Assembly (NCBI GenBank): GCA_947629865.1 | Contig: CANRFJ010000018.1 | Span: forward strand, 1 to 62,457 | Direction of reading: 5' to 3' | Source of the DNA: an uncultured Lachnospiraceae bacterium | Lineage (GTDB): Bacteria > Bacillota > Clostridia > Lachnospirales > Lachnospiraceae | Length of the DNA: 62,457 nucleotides | In this document: piece after piece, positions 25,287 to 33,327 of the stretch | Position numbering within the stretch: the first letter of the stretch is position 1 | Layout of the letters: every line of letters starts with the position of its first letter | Translations under genes and position numbers: made by a program | Notes under the pieces: model-generated | Told to the model about the DNA's origin: nothing | The model's input: only the letters and a program-made list of their open reading frames with translations | Database searches by the model: none

Positions 25287-25760
25287 ATGAGATTAGTGAT
25301 ACAGCGTGTCAGCGAGGCGTCTGTCACCATTGACGGGAGGACGGCCGGACAGATTGGAAAGGGCTTTCTGGTATTCTGGGGTGCGAAGGAGGGCGACACG
25401 GAAAGGGAAGCGGACTATCTGGCCGCCAAACTGTGCCGCCTGCGTGTGTTTGAGGACGAGGAGGAGAAGATGAACCGCTCTCTGAGCGATGTGGGAGGGG
25501 AGCTGCTGATTGTCTCCCAGTTTACCCTGTATGCGGACTGCCGCAAGGGAAACCGCCCGAATTTCATGGCGGCCATGAGGCCGGAGCAGTCGGAACCTCT
25601 CTACGAATATTTTCTGGAGCAGTGCCAAAAGGAGGTGCCGGTTGTGGAGAGAGGGGAGTTTGGCGCCGACATGAAGGTCTCGCTCACAAACGACGGGCCG
25701 GTGACAATCATCATGGATACAGATGAGATGAACGGACGTCAGCGGAAGGGTGAGGTATGA
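25287..25760 (+). CDS. dtd: D-aminoacyl-tRNA deacylase
   Basis: A 157-residue enzyme that removes D-amino acids from mis-charged tRNA. The signatures SQFTLYADCRKGNRPNF near residue 78 and NDGPVT near 138 are typical. The start is preceded by AAGGGAGAG. It leads a run of same-strand genes; the next start follows its stop directly. Confidence 0.95.
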   Translation: MRLVIQRVSEASVTIDGRTAGQIGKGFLVFWGAKEGDTEREADYLAAKLCRLRVFEDEEEKMNRSLSDVGGELLIVSQFTLYADCRKGNRPNFMAAMRPEQSEPLYEYFLEQCQKEVPVVERGEFGADMKVSLTNDGPVTIIMDTDEMNGRQRKGEV

Positions 25761-26555
25761 ATGACAGAAAAGCAGCATATGATATTTTTTGACATAGACG
25801 GAACGCTGCTGGACGAGAAGACCGGCCGGATTCCGGAGAGCGCCGGACGGGCAGTGCGGCGGGCCAGGGAGCGGGGGCATCTTCTGTTTCTCTGCACCGG
25901 ACGCTGCCAGATCATCTGGCCCAGAGAGGTGCTCGACATAGGGTTTGACGGAGCGATTGGAGGCTGCGGTACGCACATCGTCTGTCACGGACGGGAGCTG
26001 TTTCACAGCTCGGTTGAGCCGTCCCTGCAGAGCGAGATTGTAGAGGATCTGCTGCGTTTCCACATTGACGGTGTGTTAGAGGGGCGGGACGGCTCCTACT
26101 TTAGGCCGGATTACTGGATGCCGGTGGTAAAGGCGATTTTCGAGGAAAACGGAACATTTTCTTCTCTCTGTCAGGGTTTCTGGCAGGACAGGGACAGAGA
26201 TTTTGACAAAATGGCTCTGTGGTATGACCACACCAGCGACATGGAGGCGTTCCGCCGCCGCTACGAGGAAAAATTTTCCTTTATTGCCAGGGATCCCACC
26301 TTCTACGAGGTGGTGCCAAAGGGCTGTTCAAAGGCCACAGGCATCGAGTTTCTCTGTGAAAAATTTGGCATTGACCGGGCGGATACCATCGGGATCGGGG
26401 ACAGCACCAATGACCTTCCTATGTTGGATTACACCGGAACCAGCATTGCCATGGGCAGCGGCAATCCGGATATTTTTCCCGCGGTGGATTATGTCACGGC
26501 GCCGGTGATGGAGGACGGCATAGAAAAGGCATTGAAAAAATTTGGCATCATATAA
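25761..26555 (+). CDS. HAD-superfamily (Cof-type) sugar-phosphate phosphatase
   Basis: A 264-residue HAD IIB hydrolase. Motif I is FFDIDGTLLDE at residues about 8-18, motif II is LCTGR, and motif IV with its Asp is IGIGDSTNDLPML near residue 212. Such enzymes dephosphorylate sugar phosphates or flavin phosphates; the substrate here cannot be told from sequence. It begins directly after dtd, with GGGTGAGG as ribosome site inside the dtd end. Confidence 0.88.
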   Translation: MTEKQHMIFFDIDGTLLDEKTGRIPESAGRAVRRARERGHLLFLCTGRCQIIWPREVLDIGFDGAIGGCGTHIVCHGRELFHSSVEPSLQSEIVEDLLRFHIDGVLEGRDGSYFRPDYWMPVVKAIFEENGTFSSLCQGFWQDRDRDFDKMALWYDHTSDMEAFRRRYEEKFSFIARDPTFYEVVPKGCSKATGIEFLCEKFGIDRADTIGIGDSTNDLPMLDYTGTSIAMGSGNPDIFPAVDYVTAPVMEDGIEKALKKFGII

Positions 26556-26582
26556 AAGAAAGGACGCAGAATGGAGGTTGCA

Positions 26583-28043
26583 ATGGCAGTGACAGTAAAG
26601 AAGTTGTTGGAGAAAATGGAATATCAGCTCATACAGGGGAGCCTTGAGACGGAGGTTTCGGATATCGCCTATGATTCGAGAAAGGTTCAGCCGGGTATGC
26701 TCTTTGTGGCAATCGCCGGTACGGTGGCAGACGGCCATGCGTTCATACCTGCGGCTGTCAGCCAGGGAGCCTCTGTCCTGGTAGTGGAAAAAGAGGTGTC
26801 TGTGGAGGAGCCTGTCACCGTGATACGGGTGGCGAACGGCAGGGAGGCCCTCAGCAAAATGTCGGCGGCCTACTTTGGATATCCGGCGGAGAAAATGATC
26901 TCCGTTGGAATCACCGGCACGAAGGGGAAGTCCACTACCGCCTGTATGGTAAAGGACATTCTGGAAAAGGCGGGCAAGACATGCGGCCTGGTCGGAACCA
27001 TCGGCGTGATGATTCGGGGGCGGGAGATCCCTTCGGAGCATACCACCCCGGAGTCCTACGATCTGCAGAAATTTTTTGCCGACATGGTTTCGGAGGGCTG
27101 CGAATACATGGTAATGGAAGTCAGCTCCCAGGGGCTCAAGATGGACAGAGTGGCTGGCATGACCTTTGATTACGGTGTATTTACCAATATTTCCCCAGAC
27201 CACATCGGCCCCAATGAACACAGGGATTTCGACGAGTATCTGGAGTGCAAGAGCCGCCTGTTTCAGATGTGTAAGACCGGCGTTGTCAACGTGGACGACG
27301 GGCACTGGCGGGAAATTGTGAAAAATGCCACCTGTGAGATCCGGACGTTTGGCGTCGGGGAGGCCGATCTGACTGCCTCCGGAATCGAGCATGTAAAAAA
27401 GGAGGGCGATCTGTCCATGAAATTTTCCGCGTCGGGACTTCTGACGGGGGAGATCGTCGTCGGATTGCCGGGGCGTTTTAACGTATACAACGGACTCTGC
27501 GCCGCCTGCGTGGGGGCGCTGCTCGGCATCTCCGCAGACAAAATCCGAGAGGCCCTGGCGCACGTGCATGTCAGAGGACGGGTGGAGAGTGTCCCCACGG
27601 GACGGAATTTTTCCATTCTAATCGATTACGCCCACAATGGCGTCAGCACGGAGAGCGTATTGAAGACGCTGCGGGAGTACGATCCGGGGCGTCTGGTTGC
27701 CATTTTTGGGTGCGGCGGCAACCGCAGCAGGCTCCGCCGCTATGAGATGGGAGAGGCCGTCGGAAATCTGGCGGAGTTTGCCATTGTCACCAGCGATAAT
27801 TCCCGCAATGAAGACGTCATGGACATTATTGAGGATATCAAGGTGGGCCTGGCAAAGACGCAGGGGGAATATATTGTGATTCCGGATCGCCAGGAGGCCA
27901 TTGATTATGCAGTGGAAAATGCCAGGGAGGGAGATGTTATCCTCGTCCTGGGCAAGGGCCACGAGGAGTACCAGGAGGTAAACGGCGTCCGATATCACTT
28001 CAGCGACAGGGAGGCAGTGAATAAGGCGCTGGCACGGCTGTAG
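26583..28043 (+). CDS. murE: UDP-N-acetylmuramyl-tripeptide synthetase (MurE)
   Basis: A 486-residue Mur ligase that adds the third amino acid to the peptidoglycan stem peptide, using ATP. ATG 26583 has GGAGG five bases upstream; ATG 26571 is an alternative. The ATP loop GITGTKGKSTTA is near residue 107. The central domain has HTTPESYDLQKF, EVSSQGLKMDR and FTNISPDH. The diaminopimelate-recognition motif, usually DNPR, reads DNSR, keeping Asn and Arg, so meso-diaminopimelate is the likely substrate. C-terminal GKGHEEYQEV is typical. Confidence 0.92.
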   Translation: MAVTVKKLLEKMEYQLIQGSLETEVSDIAYDSRKVQPGMLFVAIAGTVADGHAFIPAAVSQGASVLVVEKEVSVEEPVTVIRVANGREALSKMSAAYFGYPAEKMISVGITGTKGKSTTACMVKDILEKAGKTCGLVGTIGVMIRGREIPSEHTTPESYDLQKFFADMVSEGCEYMVMEVSSQGLKMDRVAGMTFDYGVFTNISPDHIGPNEHRDFDEYLECKSRLFQMCKTGVVNVDDGHWREIVKNATCEIRTFGVGEADLTASGIEHVKKEGDLSMKFSASGLLTGEIVVGLPGRFNVYNGLCAACVGALLGISADKIREALAHVHVRGRVESVPTGRNFSILIDYAHNGVSTESVLKTLREYDPGRLVAIFGCGGNRSRLRRYEMGEAVGNLAEFAIVTSDNSRNEDVMDIIEDIKVGLAKTQGEYIVIPDRQEAIDYAVENAREGDVILVLGKGHEEYQEVNGVRYHFSDREAVNKALARL

Positions 28044-28071
28044 GAAGCCGAAGTAGAAAGGAGAGGTTACT

Positions 28072-28611
28072 ATGCGAAAAAAACAGAAAAGGAGCAGGGC
28101 TGTTCTGACGGCCGCACTGCTTGTCGCCGGAGCGGCCGGTGTATTGCTGACAGGCTGTAAAACGACAGAGAGGAAAGAAGATTCTGCTGTGGAGTCCTCT
28201 GTCAGGGAGAACGCTGAACCGGAAGTGCGGGAAGTGCTGATTGGCGACAACGGTGTGCAGGAGAGAGAAAACTGGGATCGTTTTGTGAAGGATTCCGGCG
28301 GGAAAAAGGAGGCCCGTATCCGTCTCAGGTATCAGTACAGCGACACAGCGGCGGACAAGCTGTCGTTCATGCCGGAGAGTACGGAGGCATATCTGAGTTA
28401 TGACGGGGAGAACTACTGGTATAATGACGGAGGTAAAAATACGGCATACAGGTATCTGCTGAAATTGAGCGGCCGGAATCCAAACGCCGAAAAGAGCACG
28501 ACGATGTGGATTCTCGCCAATGAGAAATACACCTTTGATCAGATCAGCAAGAGCTGGTACAGCAATGATTCCAGAGATCACATATCGTATGAACTTATCT
28601 ACAGCGTCTGA
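28072..28611 (+). CDS. putative lipoprotein of unknown function
   Basis: A 179-residue protein with a basic N-terminus, a hydrophobic stretch and the lipobox LLTGC (Cys about residue 25), then a Glu/Lys/Ser-rich linker. The mature part is predicted to be a small beta-rich domain with RIRLRYQYSD, TEAYLSYDGENYWYND and TTMWILANEKYTFDQI. I do not recognise the family. It follows murE by 28 bases with GAAAGGAGAGG as ribosome site, so it may share that transcript. Confidence 0.7.
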   Translation: MRKKQKRSRAVLTAALLVAGAAGVLLTGCKTTERKEDSAVESSVRENAEPEVREVLIGDNGVQERENWDRFVKDSGGKKEARIRLRYQYSDTAADKLSFMPESTEAYLSYDGENYWYNDGGKNTAYRYLLKLSGRNPNAEKSTTMWILANEKYTFDQISKSWYSNDSRDHISYELIYSV

Positions 28612-28620
28612 AAAAAGGGC

Positions 28621-28649
28621 TTTACAAAAACAGATAATATTGTTATAGT
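28621..28649 (+). promoter_or_regulatory. sigma-A promoter of the FliD-like gene
   Basis: TTTACA (28621-28626), a 17-base spacer and TATAGT (28644-28649). The predicted leader is about 110 bases and holds a hairpin. Confidence 0.65.
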
Positions 28650-28702
28650 TATAGGTGACAAAGTATCATATAAGACAAAGGAAATGTCGATATAAGTATA
28701 AA

Positions 28703-28722
28703 GCCGGACGCACATATCCGGC
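28703..28722 (+). other. leader hairpin
   Basis: GCCGGA (28703-28708) pairs with TCCGGC (28717-28722) in the leader between the promoter and the FliD-like gene. No known riboswitch was recognised. Confidence 0.4.
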
Positions 28723-28767
28723 CGAGGTAAAGGAATACCGTTTATCTTTTCAAAGGAGTGATTTTGC

Positions 28768-29481
28768 ATGAGTGATTTTTATGGTATCGGAGGAGTGGGT
28801 TCTTCATCTTTTTTTGACTCCTATTTTGGGAGCAGTTCTTCTTCGGGAAGCGATCTGACCAGCAGCGTGCTGGGAGGGGGCGGTTCCGCCTCTCCGCTGA
28901 CGTCGATGCTTGGCGATTTGTCCATGATCCGCAGCGGTGCATATAAGAAGGCGCTGAAAGCCTACTATGCGACGCAGAAGACAGACGACAGGGAATCCAT
29001 TGCCGGATCGGGGGCAGCGGACAGCAATCAGTCCCTCTCTCTCGTAAAGAGTACGGCGAAGTCCCTGAATGAGTCGGCGAAGAAGCTGCAGTCGGCTGAT
29101 TATGACAAGTCAAAGCCGGAAGATTTGCTGGAAGACGTCAAGAGCTTTGTCTCCGATTATAACAGTATGATAGATTCCACGAAAGATTTGAACTCCTACA
29201 GTATTCTCCAGACAGCTGTATGGGCTTCCGGACAGATGAAGGTTGCCGGCGGGCTGTTGGACAAGGTGGGCATCACCGTGGGAGCGGATAACAAGCTGAC
29301 GCTGGACGAGGAGAAGTTCAAGAGCGCCGATATGAGCAATCTGAAGGCGCTGTTTTCCGGAAGCGCTTCCCTGGCTTCCCGAATTGCACAGAAGGCGTCC
29401 ACGATTGGCAACCAGAGTGCGAACCAGCTCTCCCTCAATGCGGGACGAAGCCTCTATACCATGTTCGGCACCCTGATTTGA
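28768..29481 (+). CDS. FliD-like C-terminal domain protein without flagellar context
   Basis: A 237-residue protein with a Gly/Ser-rich head (residues about 1-48) and a helical body. The stretch VKSFVSDYNSMIDSTKDL (about 125-142), then GITVGADNKLTLDEEKFKSA and LKALFSG (about 170-200), matches the layout of the C-terminal part of the flagellar cap protein FliD. The N-terminal hook-binding part is replaced by the Gly/Ser region. No signal peptide is present. There are no flagellar genes nearby, though a chemoreceptor lies at 42 kb. It has its own promoter, and a large hairpin follows. Function unknown; it may be a surface or export-system filament component. Confidence 0.65.
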   Translation: MSDFYGIGGVGSSSFFDSYFGSSSSSGSDLTSSVLGGGGSASPLTSMLGDLSMIRSGAYKKALKAYYATQKTDDRESIAGSGAADSNQSLSLVKSTAKSLNESAKKLQSADYDKSKPEDLLEDVKSFVSDYNSMIDSTKDLNSYSILQTAVWASGQMKVAGGLLDKVGITVGADNKLTLDEEKFKSADMSNLKALFSGSASLASRIAQKASTIGNQSANQLSLNAGRSLYTMFGTLI

Positions 29482-29508
29482 TCAGAGAACATATTTCAAT
29501 AGAGATAG

Positions 29509-29547
29509 AGGAACGGCACAGATGGGTTTTTCGTCTGTGCCGTTCCT
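29509..29547 (+). terminator. long hairpin after the FliD-like gene
   Basis: Fourteen pairs, AGGAACGGCACAGA with TCTGTGCCGTTCCT, around a T-rich loop. No T run follows, so termination may be weak or act as an RNA stabiliser. Confidence 0.6.
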
Positions 29548-29608
29548 TCGGGTTATATGCAGACAGGGGCGGGAGACCGCGGGGCTGTGTGCAGGACAGG
29601 AGGAGACA

Positions 29609-30355
29609 ATGTACCGCTTTTTTGTGCCGGTGGAGAATATATCCGGAGAGAAGATCTGCATCACCGGAGATGATGTAAACCATATAAGGAATGTCCTCCG
29701 CATGAAGTCCGGAGAGAAGGTGGTAGTTTCCTGTGGAAGGGGAACCGATTATTTCTGCGTGATTGAGTCTCTGGAGATGGACAGGATAATCCTGCGTGTG
29801 GAACAGGAGAGACAGACGGAGACGGAGCTGCCGGTGAGGATCACCCTCTTTCAGGCGCTTCCCAAAAAGGATAAAATGGAGTTTGTGATTCAGAAGGCTG
29901 TGGAGCTGGGGGCGTCAGAAATCGTCCCCGTCATGACAAAGCGGTGCGTGGTTCGCCTCGATGAAAAGAAAGAGGCAAAGAGACGGGAGCGCTGGCAGGC
30001 AATTGCCGAGGCGGCGGCAAAACAGAGCGGTCGCGGGGTGCTTCCGCAGGTTCGTCCCGTGGCGGATTTTGCCGGAGCGCTGGAACTGGCGGAAAATATG
30101 GATACAGTGCTGATACCCTATGAACTGTGCGGGGATATGAGTGAGTCTGCGGCGGCGCTGGAACGCGCGGTCAGGGGTGACAGTATCGGTATTTTCATCG
30201 GGCCGGAGGGCGGTTTTGAGCGGGGCGAGGTAGAGCAGGCGGTGGGACAGGGCGCCCTTCCCATCTCGCTGGGACGGCGGATCCTGCGGACGGAGACGGC
30301 GGGACTGGCGGCGCTTTCGGTACTGATGTTTTGGATCGAGCAGAGAGAGAGGTGA
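29609..30355 (+). CDS. rsmE: 16S rRNA m3U1498 methyltransferase
   Basis: A 248-residue SPOUT-fold enzyme methylating U1498 of 16S rRNA. ATG 29609 is chosen for AGGAGG at 29598-29603. The N-terminal PUA-like part has MYRFFVPVENISG and HIRNVLRMKSG. The AdoMet knot has IGPEGGFERGEVEQA near residue 196 and SLGRRILRTETA near 225. The cysteine desulfurase gene follows ten bases after its stop. Confidence 0.93.
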   Translation: MYRFFVPVENISGEKICITGDDVNHIRNVLRMKSGEKVVVSCGRGTDYFCVIESLEMDRIILRVEQERQTETELPVRITLFQALPKKDKMEFVIQKAVELGASEIVPVMTKRCVVRLDEKKEAKRRERWQAIAEAAAKQSGRGVLPQVRPVADFAGALELAENMDTVLIPYELCGDMSESAAALERAVRGDSIGIFIGPEGGFERGEVEQAVGQGALPISLGRRILRTETAGLAALSVLMFWIEQRER

Positions 30356-30364
30356 CAGAGGGCC

Positions 30365-31528
30365 ATGGAATGTTATCTGGATAATGCGGCGACGACCAGA
30401 CCGCTTCCGGAGGTGTGCGGGCTGACAGCAGAGGTGATGGGAGCCGCCTACGGCAATCCCTCCTCACTGCACAAAATGGGAGTGGAGAGCGAGGGTGTGA
30501 TTCGTCAGGCCACAGAGCGCATCGCCCGGACGTTAAAGTGTCCGGAAAAAAATATTGTATTCACCTCCGGCGGCACAGAGAGCAACAACATGGCGCTGAT
30601 AGGAACGGCGCTGGCAAACAGGCGGCGGGGGAAGCACATTGTCACTACCTGCTTTGAACACCCATCGGTGCACGAACCGCTCTACTATCTGCAGGATATG
30701 GGATATGAGATAACGGCGCTGCCGGTGGACAGCGAGGGACATATCCGGCCGGAGACGGTTGCGGAGGCGCTGAGAGAGGACACGGTTCTGGTATCGGTCA
30801 TGCTTGTGAACAATGAGGTGGGAGCGGTTCTGGACGTGGAGGGTATCGCCCGCACAGTCCGGACATATAATCCGGCTATCGTATTTCATGTGGATGCTGT
30901 CCAGGCCTATGGCAAAATGCAGCTGAGGCCGGAGAGGATGGGACTGGATTTGATGAGTGTCAGCGGGCACAAAATCCACGGGCCGAAGGGAATCGGTTTT
31001 CTGTATATGGCGGATAGGGTGAGAACCCACGCCTATCTGCACGGAGGCGGGCAGCAGGGCGGGCGGCGTTCCGGTACAGAGAACGTGCCGGGCATTGCCG
31101 GTCTTGGGCTGGCAGCGGAAAAAGCCCATGAAGACCTGGAGGGAAAGCGGGAGTATTTATATGGCCTCAAGAGGCATTTCCTGTCCCGCCTGACTGAGAT
31201 AGAGGGAACGGAAATCAATGCCTGCCATCCGGATAGGGTGGAGGACACGGCCCCCCATATCGTCAGCGCCAGTTTTGCCGGCGTGCGGAGCGAGGTGCTT
31301 CTCCACGCCCTGGAGGAAAAGGGAATCTATGTCTCCTCCGGCTCGGCCTGCGCTTCCAACCACCCCGGCATCAGCGGGACGCTCCGCGCCATCGGCGTGA
31401 GGGAGGATAGGCTGGAATCCACGCTGCGGTTTAGCTTTTCCGTGTTCACGACGAGAGAGGAGCTGGATTACACGGCGGACTGCCTGCGGGAGCTGGTGCC
31501 GGTACTTGCTAGGTATACAAGGCGCTGA
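30365..31528 (+). CDS. cysteine desulfurase (IscS/NifS-like)
   Basis: A 387-residue PLP enzyme that moves sulfur from cysteine to its own active-site cysteine. YLDNAATTRPLPEV begins the fold, Lys203 in SGHKIHGPKG holds PLP, and Cys329 in SSGSACASNHPG is the persulfide site. Because thiI follows, it most likely supplies sulfur for 4-thiouridine in tRNA, as NifZ does for ThiI in Bacillus. A role in thiamin or Fe-S synthesis is also possible. Confidence 0.92.
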   Translation: MECYLDNAATTRPLPEVCGLTAEVMGAAYGNPSSLHKMGVESEGVIRQATERIARTLKCPEKNIVFTSGGTESNNMALIGTALANRRRGKHIVTTCFEHPSVHEPLYYLQDMGYEITALPVDSEGHIRPETVAEALREDTVLVSVMLVNNEVGAVLDVEGIARTVRTYNPAIVFHVDAVQAYGKMQLRPERMGLDLMSVSGHKIHGPKGIGFLYMADRVRTHAYLHGGGQQGGRRSGTENVPGIAGLGLAAEKAHEDLEGKREYLYGLKRHFLSRLTEIEGTEINACHPDRVEDTAPHIVSASFAGVRSEVLLHALEEKGIYVSSGSACASNHPGISGTLRAIGVREDRLESTLRFSFSVFTTREELDYTADCLRELVPVLARYTRR

Positions 31529-31568
31529 AGCTTGGAGGTAAAACGCTAAAGTTTGGAGGCAAAACGCT
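31528..31568 (+). repeat. two-copy 20-bp direct repeat
   Basis: Two 20-base copies at 31528-31547 and 31549-31568 differ at two positions and both contain TTGGAGG and AAAACGCT. They lie between the desulfurase and thiI. Each copy carries a GGAGG core, but neither stands at a start codon. Confidence 0.75.
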
Positions 31569-31615
31569 TTGGGCGGGGATTTTATCAGTAGATCAAGTAG
31601 AAAAGAGGAAAGAAA

Positions 31616-32800
31616 ATGGTACGGGCATTTTTGATAAAGTATGCGGAAATCGGGATTAAGGGAAAGAACAGATATGTGTTTGAGGATGCGCTGGTCTCCC
31701 GTATAAAAGAGCGTCTGGCGCGCTGCGACGGCAGATTTTTCGTCCAGAAAGAGCAGGGGCGTATTTATGTGGAGGCGGAGACGGCATTTGACGAGCGCGA
31801 GGTCACGGAGGCGCTGACGCATGTGTTTGGAATCGCCCATATATGCCCCGTGGTATTAGTGGAGGATAAGACGTTTTCCACCGTGTGCGGGGAGCTGGTC
31901 GCACATATGAGGGAGGAATTTGGAGACAGGCCCTTTACCTTCAAGGTATTTGCCAAGAGAAGCGATAAGCAGTACCCGATGAAAAGTCCGGAAATCTGTG
32001 CGGAGGCGGGAGCCTATATACTGGAGCACATGCCCAATTCATCTGTGGACGTGCACAGTCCGGAGGTTCGGGTATATGTGGAAATCCGCCAGAGGGCCTA
32101 CGTCTATGTCCGGAGTATTCCGGGGCCGGGCGGGATGCCGGTGGGAACCAGCGACCGGGCGATGCTGCTGCTCTCCGGCGGTATTGACAGTCCGGTGGCA
32201 GGGTATATGATGGCAAAGAGGGGCGTCACCATCGAGGCGGTATATTTTCATGCGCCGCCGTATACAAGCGAGCGCGCCAGACAGAAGGTGGTGGATCTGG
32301 CAAGGCTGGTATCGGAATATGCGGGGAAGATCAATCTCCATGTGGTGAATTTTACGGACATACAGCTCTACATCTATGACCAGTGCCCCCACGACGAGCT
32401 GACGATTCTCATGCGCCGGTACATGATGCGGATTGCAGAGGCCATTGCCAGAGAGCGGAACTGCCTCTCCCTGATCACCGGAGAGAGCGTGGGACAGGTT
32501 GCGAGCCAGACCATGCAGAGCCTGGCGGCCACGGATGCGGTGTGTACGATGCCGGTATTCCGTCCGCTCATCGCCTTTGACAAAAATGAGATTATCGAGA
32601 TTGCGGAGAGGATAGATACGTTCGAGACGTCCATTCAGCCATTTGAGGACTGCTGTACCATATTTGTGGCCAGGCATCCGGTGACGAAGCCGGACATCGC
32701 ACAGATGGAGGCCTCCGAGGAGAAACTGGCGGAGCGGATTGACGAGCTGGTGGAGAGAGCCATTGCAGACAGAGAGATTATAGCGGTTGAGAAAAAGTAA
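31616..32800 (+). CDS. thiI: tRNA 4-thiouridine synthase, short form without rhodanese domain
   Basis: A 394-residue enzyme activating U8 of tRNA for thiolation. Residues about 60-165 form a THUMP domain with FKVFAKRSDKQYPMKSPE. The PP-loop is LLSGGIDSPVAGYM near residue 185. Later come GESVGQVASQTMQSL and PFEDCCTIFVARHP. The C-terminal rhodanese extension of the E. coli enzyme is absent, as in Bacillus, so a dedicated cysteine desulfurase is expected and is found just upstream. GAGGAAAG precedes the start. Confidence 0.94.
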   Translation: MVRAFLIKYAEIGIKGKNRYVFEDALVSRIKERLARCDGRFFVQKEQGRIYVEAETAFDEREVTEALTHVFGIAHICPVVLVEDKTFSTVCGELVAHMREEFGDRPFTFKVFAKRSDKQYPMKSPEICAEAGAYILEHMPNSSVDVHSPEVRVYVEIRQRAYVYVRSIPGPGGMPVGTSDRAMLLLSGGIDSPVAGYMMAKRGVTIEAVYFHAPPYTSERARQKVVDLARLVSEYAGKINLHVVNFTDIQLYIYDQCPHDELTILMRRYMMRIAEAIARERNCLSLITGESVGQVASQTMQSLAATDAVCTMPVFRPLIAFDKNEIIEIAERIDTFETSIQPFEDCCTIFVARHPVTKPDIAQMEASEEKLAERIDELVERAIADREIIAVEKK

Positions 32801-32872
32801 AAAAGGGCAAAGAAAAAGAAGCTAGCCGGCGAACCAGCGTAGCCCCATTCAAGTAACAACCCCAGGTAGTAG

Positions 32873-32904
32873 GTGGAATAAATTCCGCGGGGAAATTATT
32901 CCAC
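32873..32904 (-). terminator. hairpin at the end of the HPr-like gene
   Basis: GTGGAATAA (32873-32881) pairs with TTATTCCAC (32896-32904), overlapping the stop codon. No T run follows on the minus strand, so it is a weak terminator at best. Confidence 0.4.
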
Positions 32905-33129
32905 GATAAAGTCTGCCAGCTTGGCAAGGATCTCATCGACATTGCTCTCGCTGTGGATATTCAGGTCGATGGGCTTGGATAAATCCAGACTGAAGATACC
33001 CATAATGGACTTGGCGTCGATGACATAACGGCCGGAAACCAGATCAAATTCCGCATCGTACTTTGTCACCTCGTTTACAAAGGCCTTTACCTTGTCGATG
33101 GAGTTAAGGGAAATCTTAACTGTCTTCAT
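32896..33129 (-). CDS. HPr-fold protein lacking the phosphorylatable histidine
   Basis: A 77-residue protein with the HPr fold. KYDAEFDL and KSIMGIFSL align with HPr KYDADVNL and KSIMGVMSL, so the regulatory serine (Ser46 of HPr) is Ser41 here. In an ungapped alignment the position of catalytic His15 is Ser10, and there is no His in the first 55 residues. It therefore cannot pass phosphate as a PTS carrier. It could act like Crh of Bacillus, in which the serine is phosphorylated by HPr kinase for carbon catabolite control. The ribosome site is AAGGAGGT. Confidence 0.82.
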   Translation of the reverse strand: MKTVKISLNSIDKVKAFVNEVTKYDAEFDLVSGRYVIDAKSIMGIFSLDLSKPIDLNIHSESNVDEILAKLADFIVE

Positions 33130-33186
33130 AGCAAATTACCTCCTTTTTTGCAGTTTTTTATGAAGATTTTCCAATCTTCATGTATT

Positions 33187-33215
33187 ATACTAGTATGAAG
33201 CGGGAATTATGTCAA
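33187..33215 (-). promoter_or_regulatory. sigma-A promoter of the HPr-like gene
   Basis: On the minus strand TTGACA (33215-33210) is 17 bases from TAGTAT (33192-33187). A TATAAT with a 20-base spacer overlaps it (33189-33184). Confidence 0.6.
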
Positions 33216-33327
33216 TATTAAAAAGTTACGAGGAGTGAATAAAAAAATGCGGATTTTTGTGCAAATTGACAACCAAATTCCGGACAACGGCAGTGACGCA
33301 CGGAGAATTTTACAATAGGAGGGCGGA

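Noticed and set aside
26328-27569. 413-codon minus-strand frame
   Set aside because: It is antisense to the HAD phosphatase and murE, both unmistakable.
28650-28767. c-di-GMP riboswitch in the FliD-like leader
   Set aside because: Only a six-pair hairpin is seen. The conserved GEMM core sequences and second stem are absent.
32821-32843. terminator after thiI
   Set aside because: The GCTAGC...GTAGC pairing is only about four bases and has no T run.
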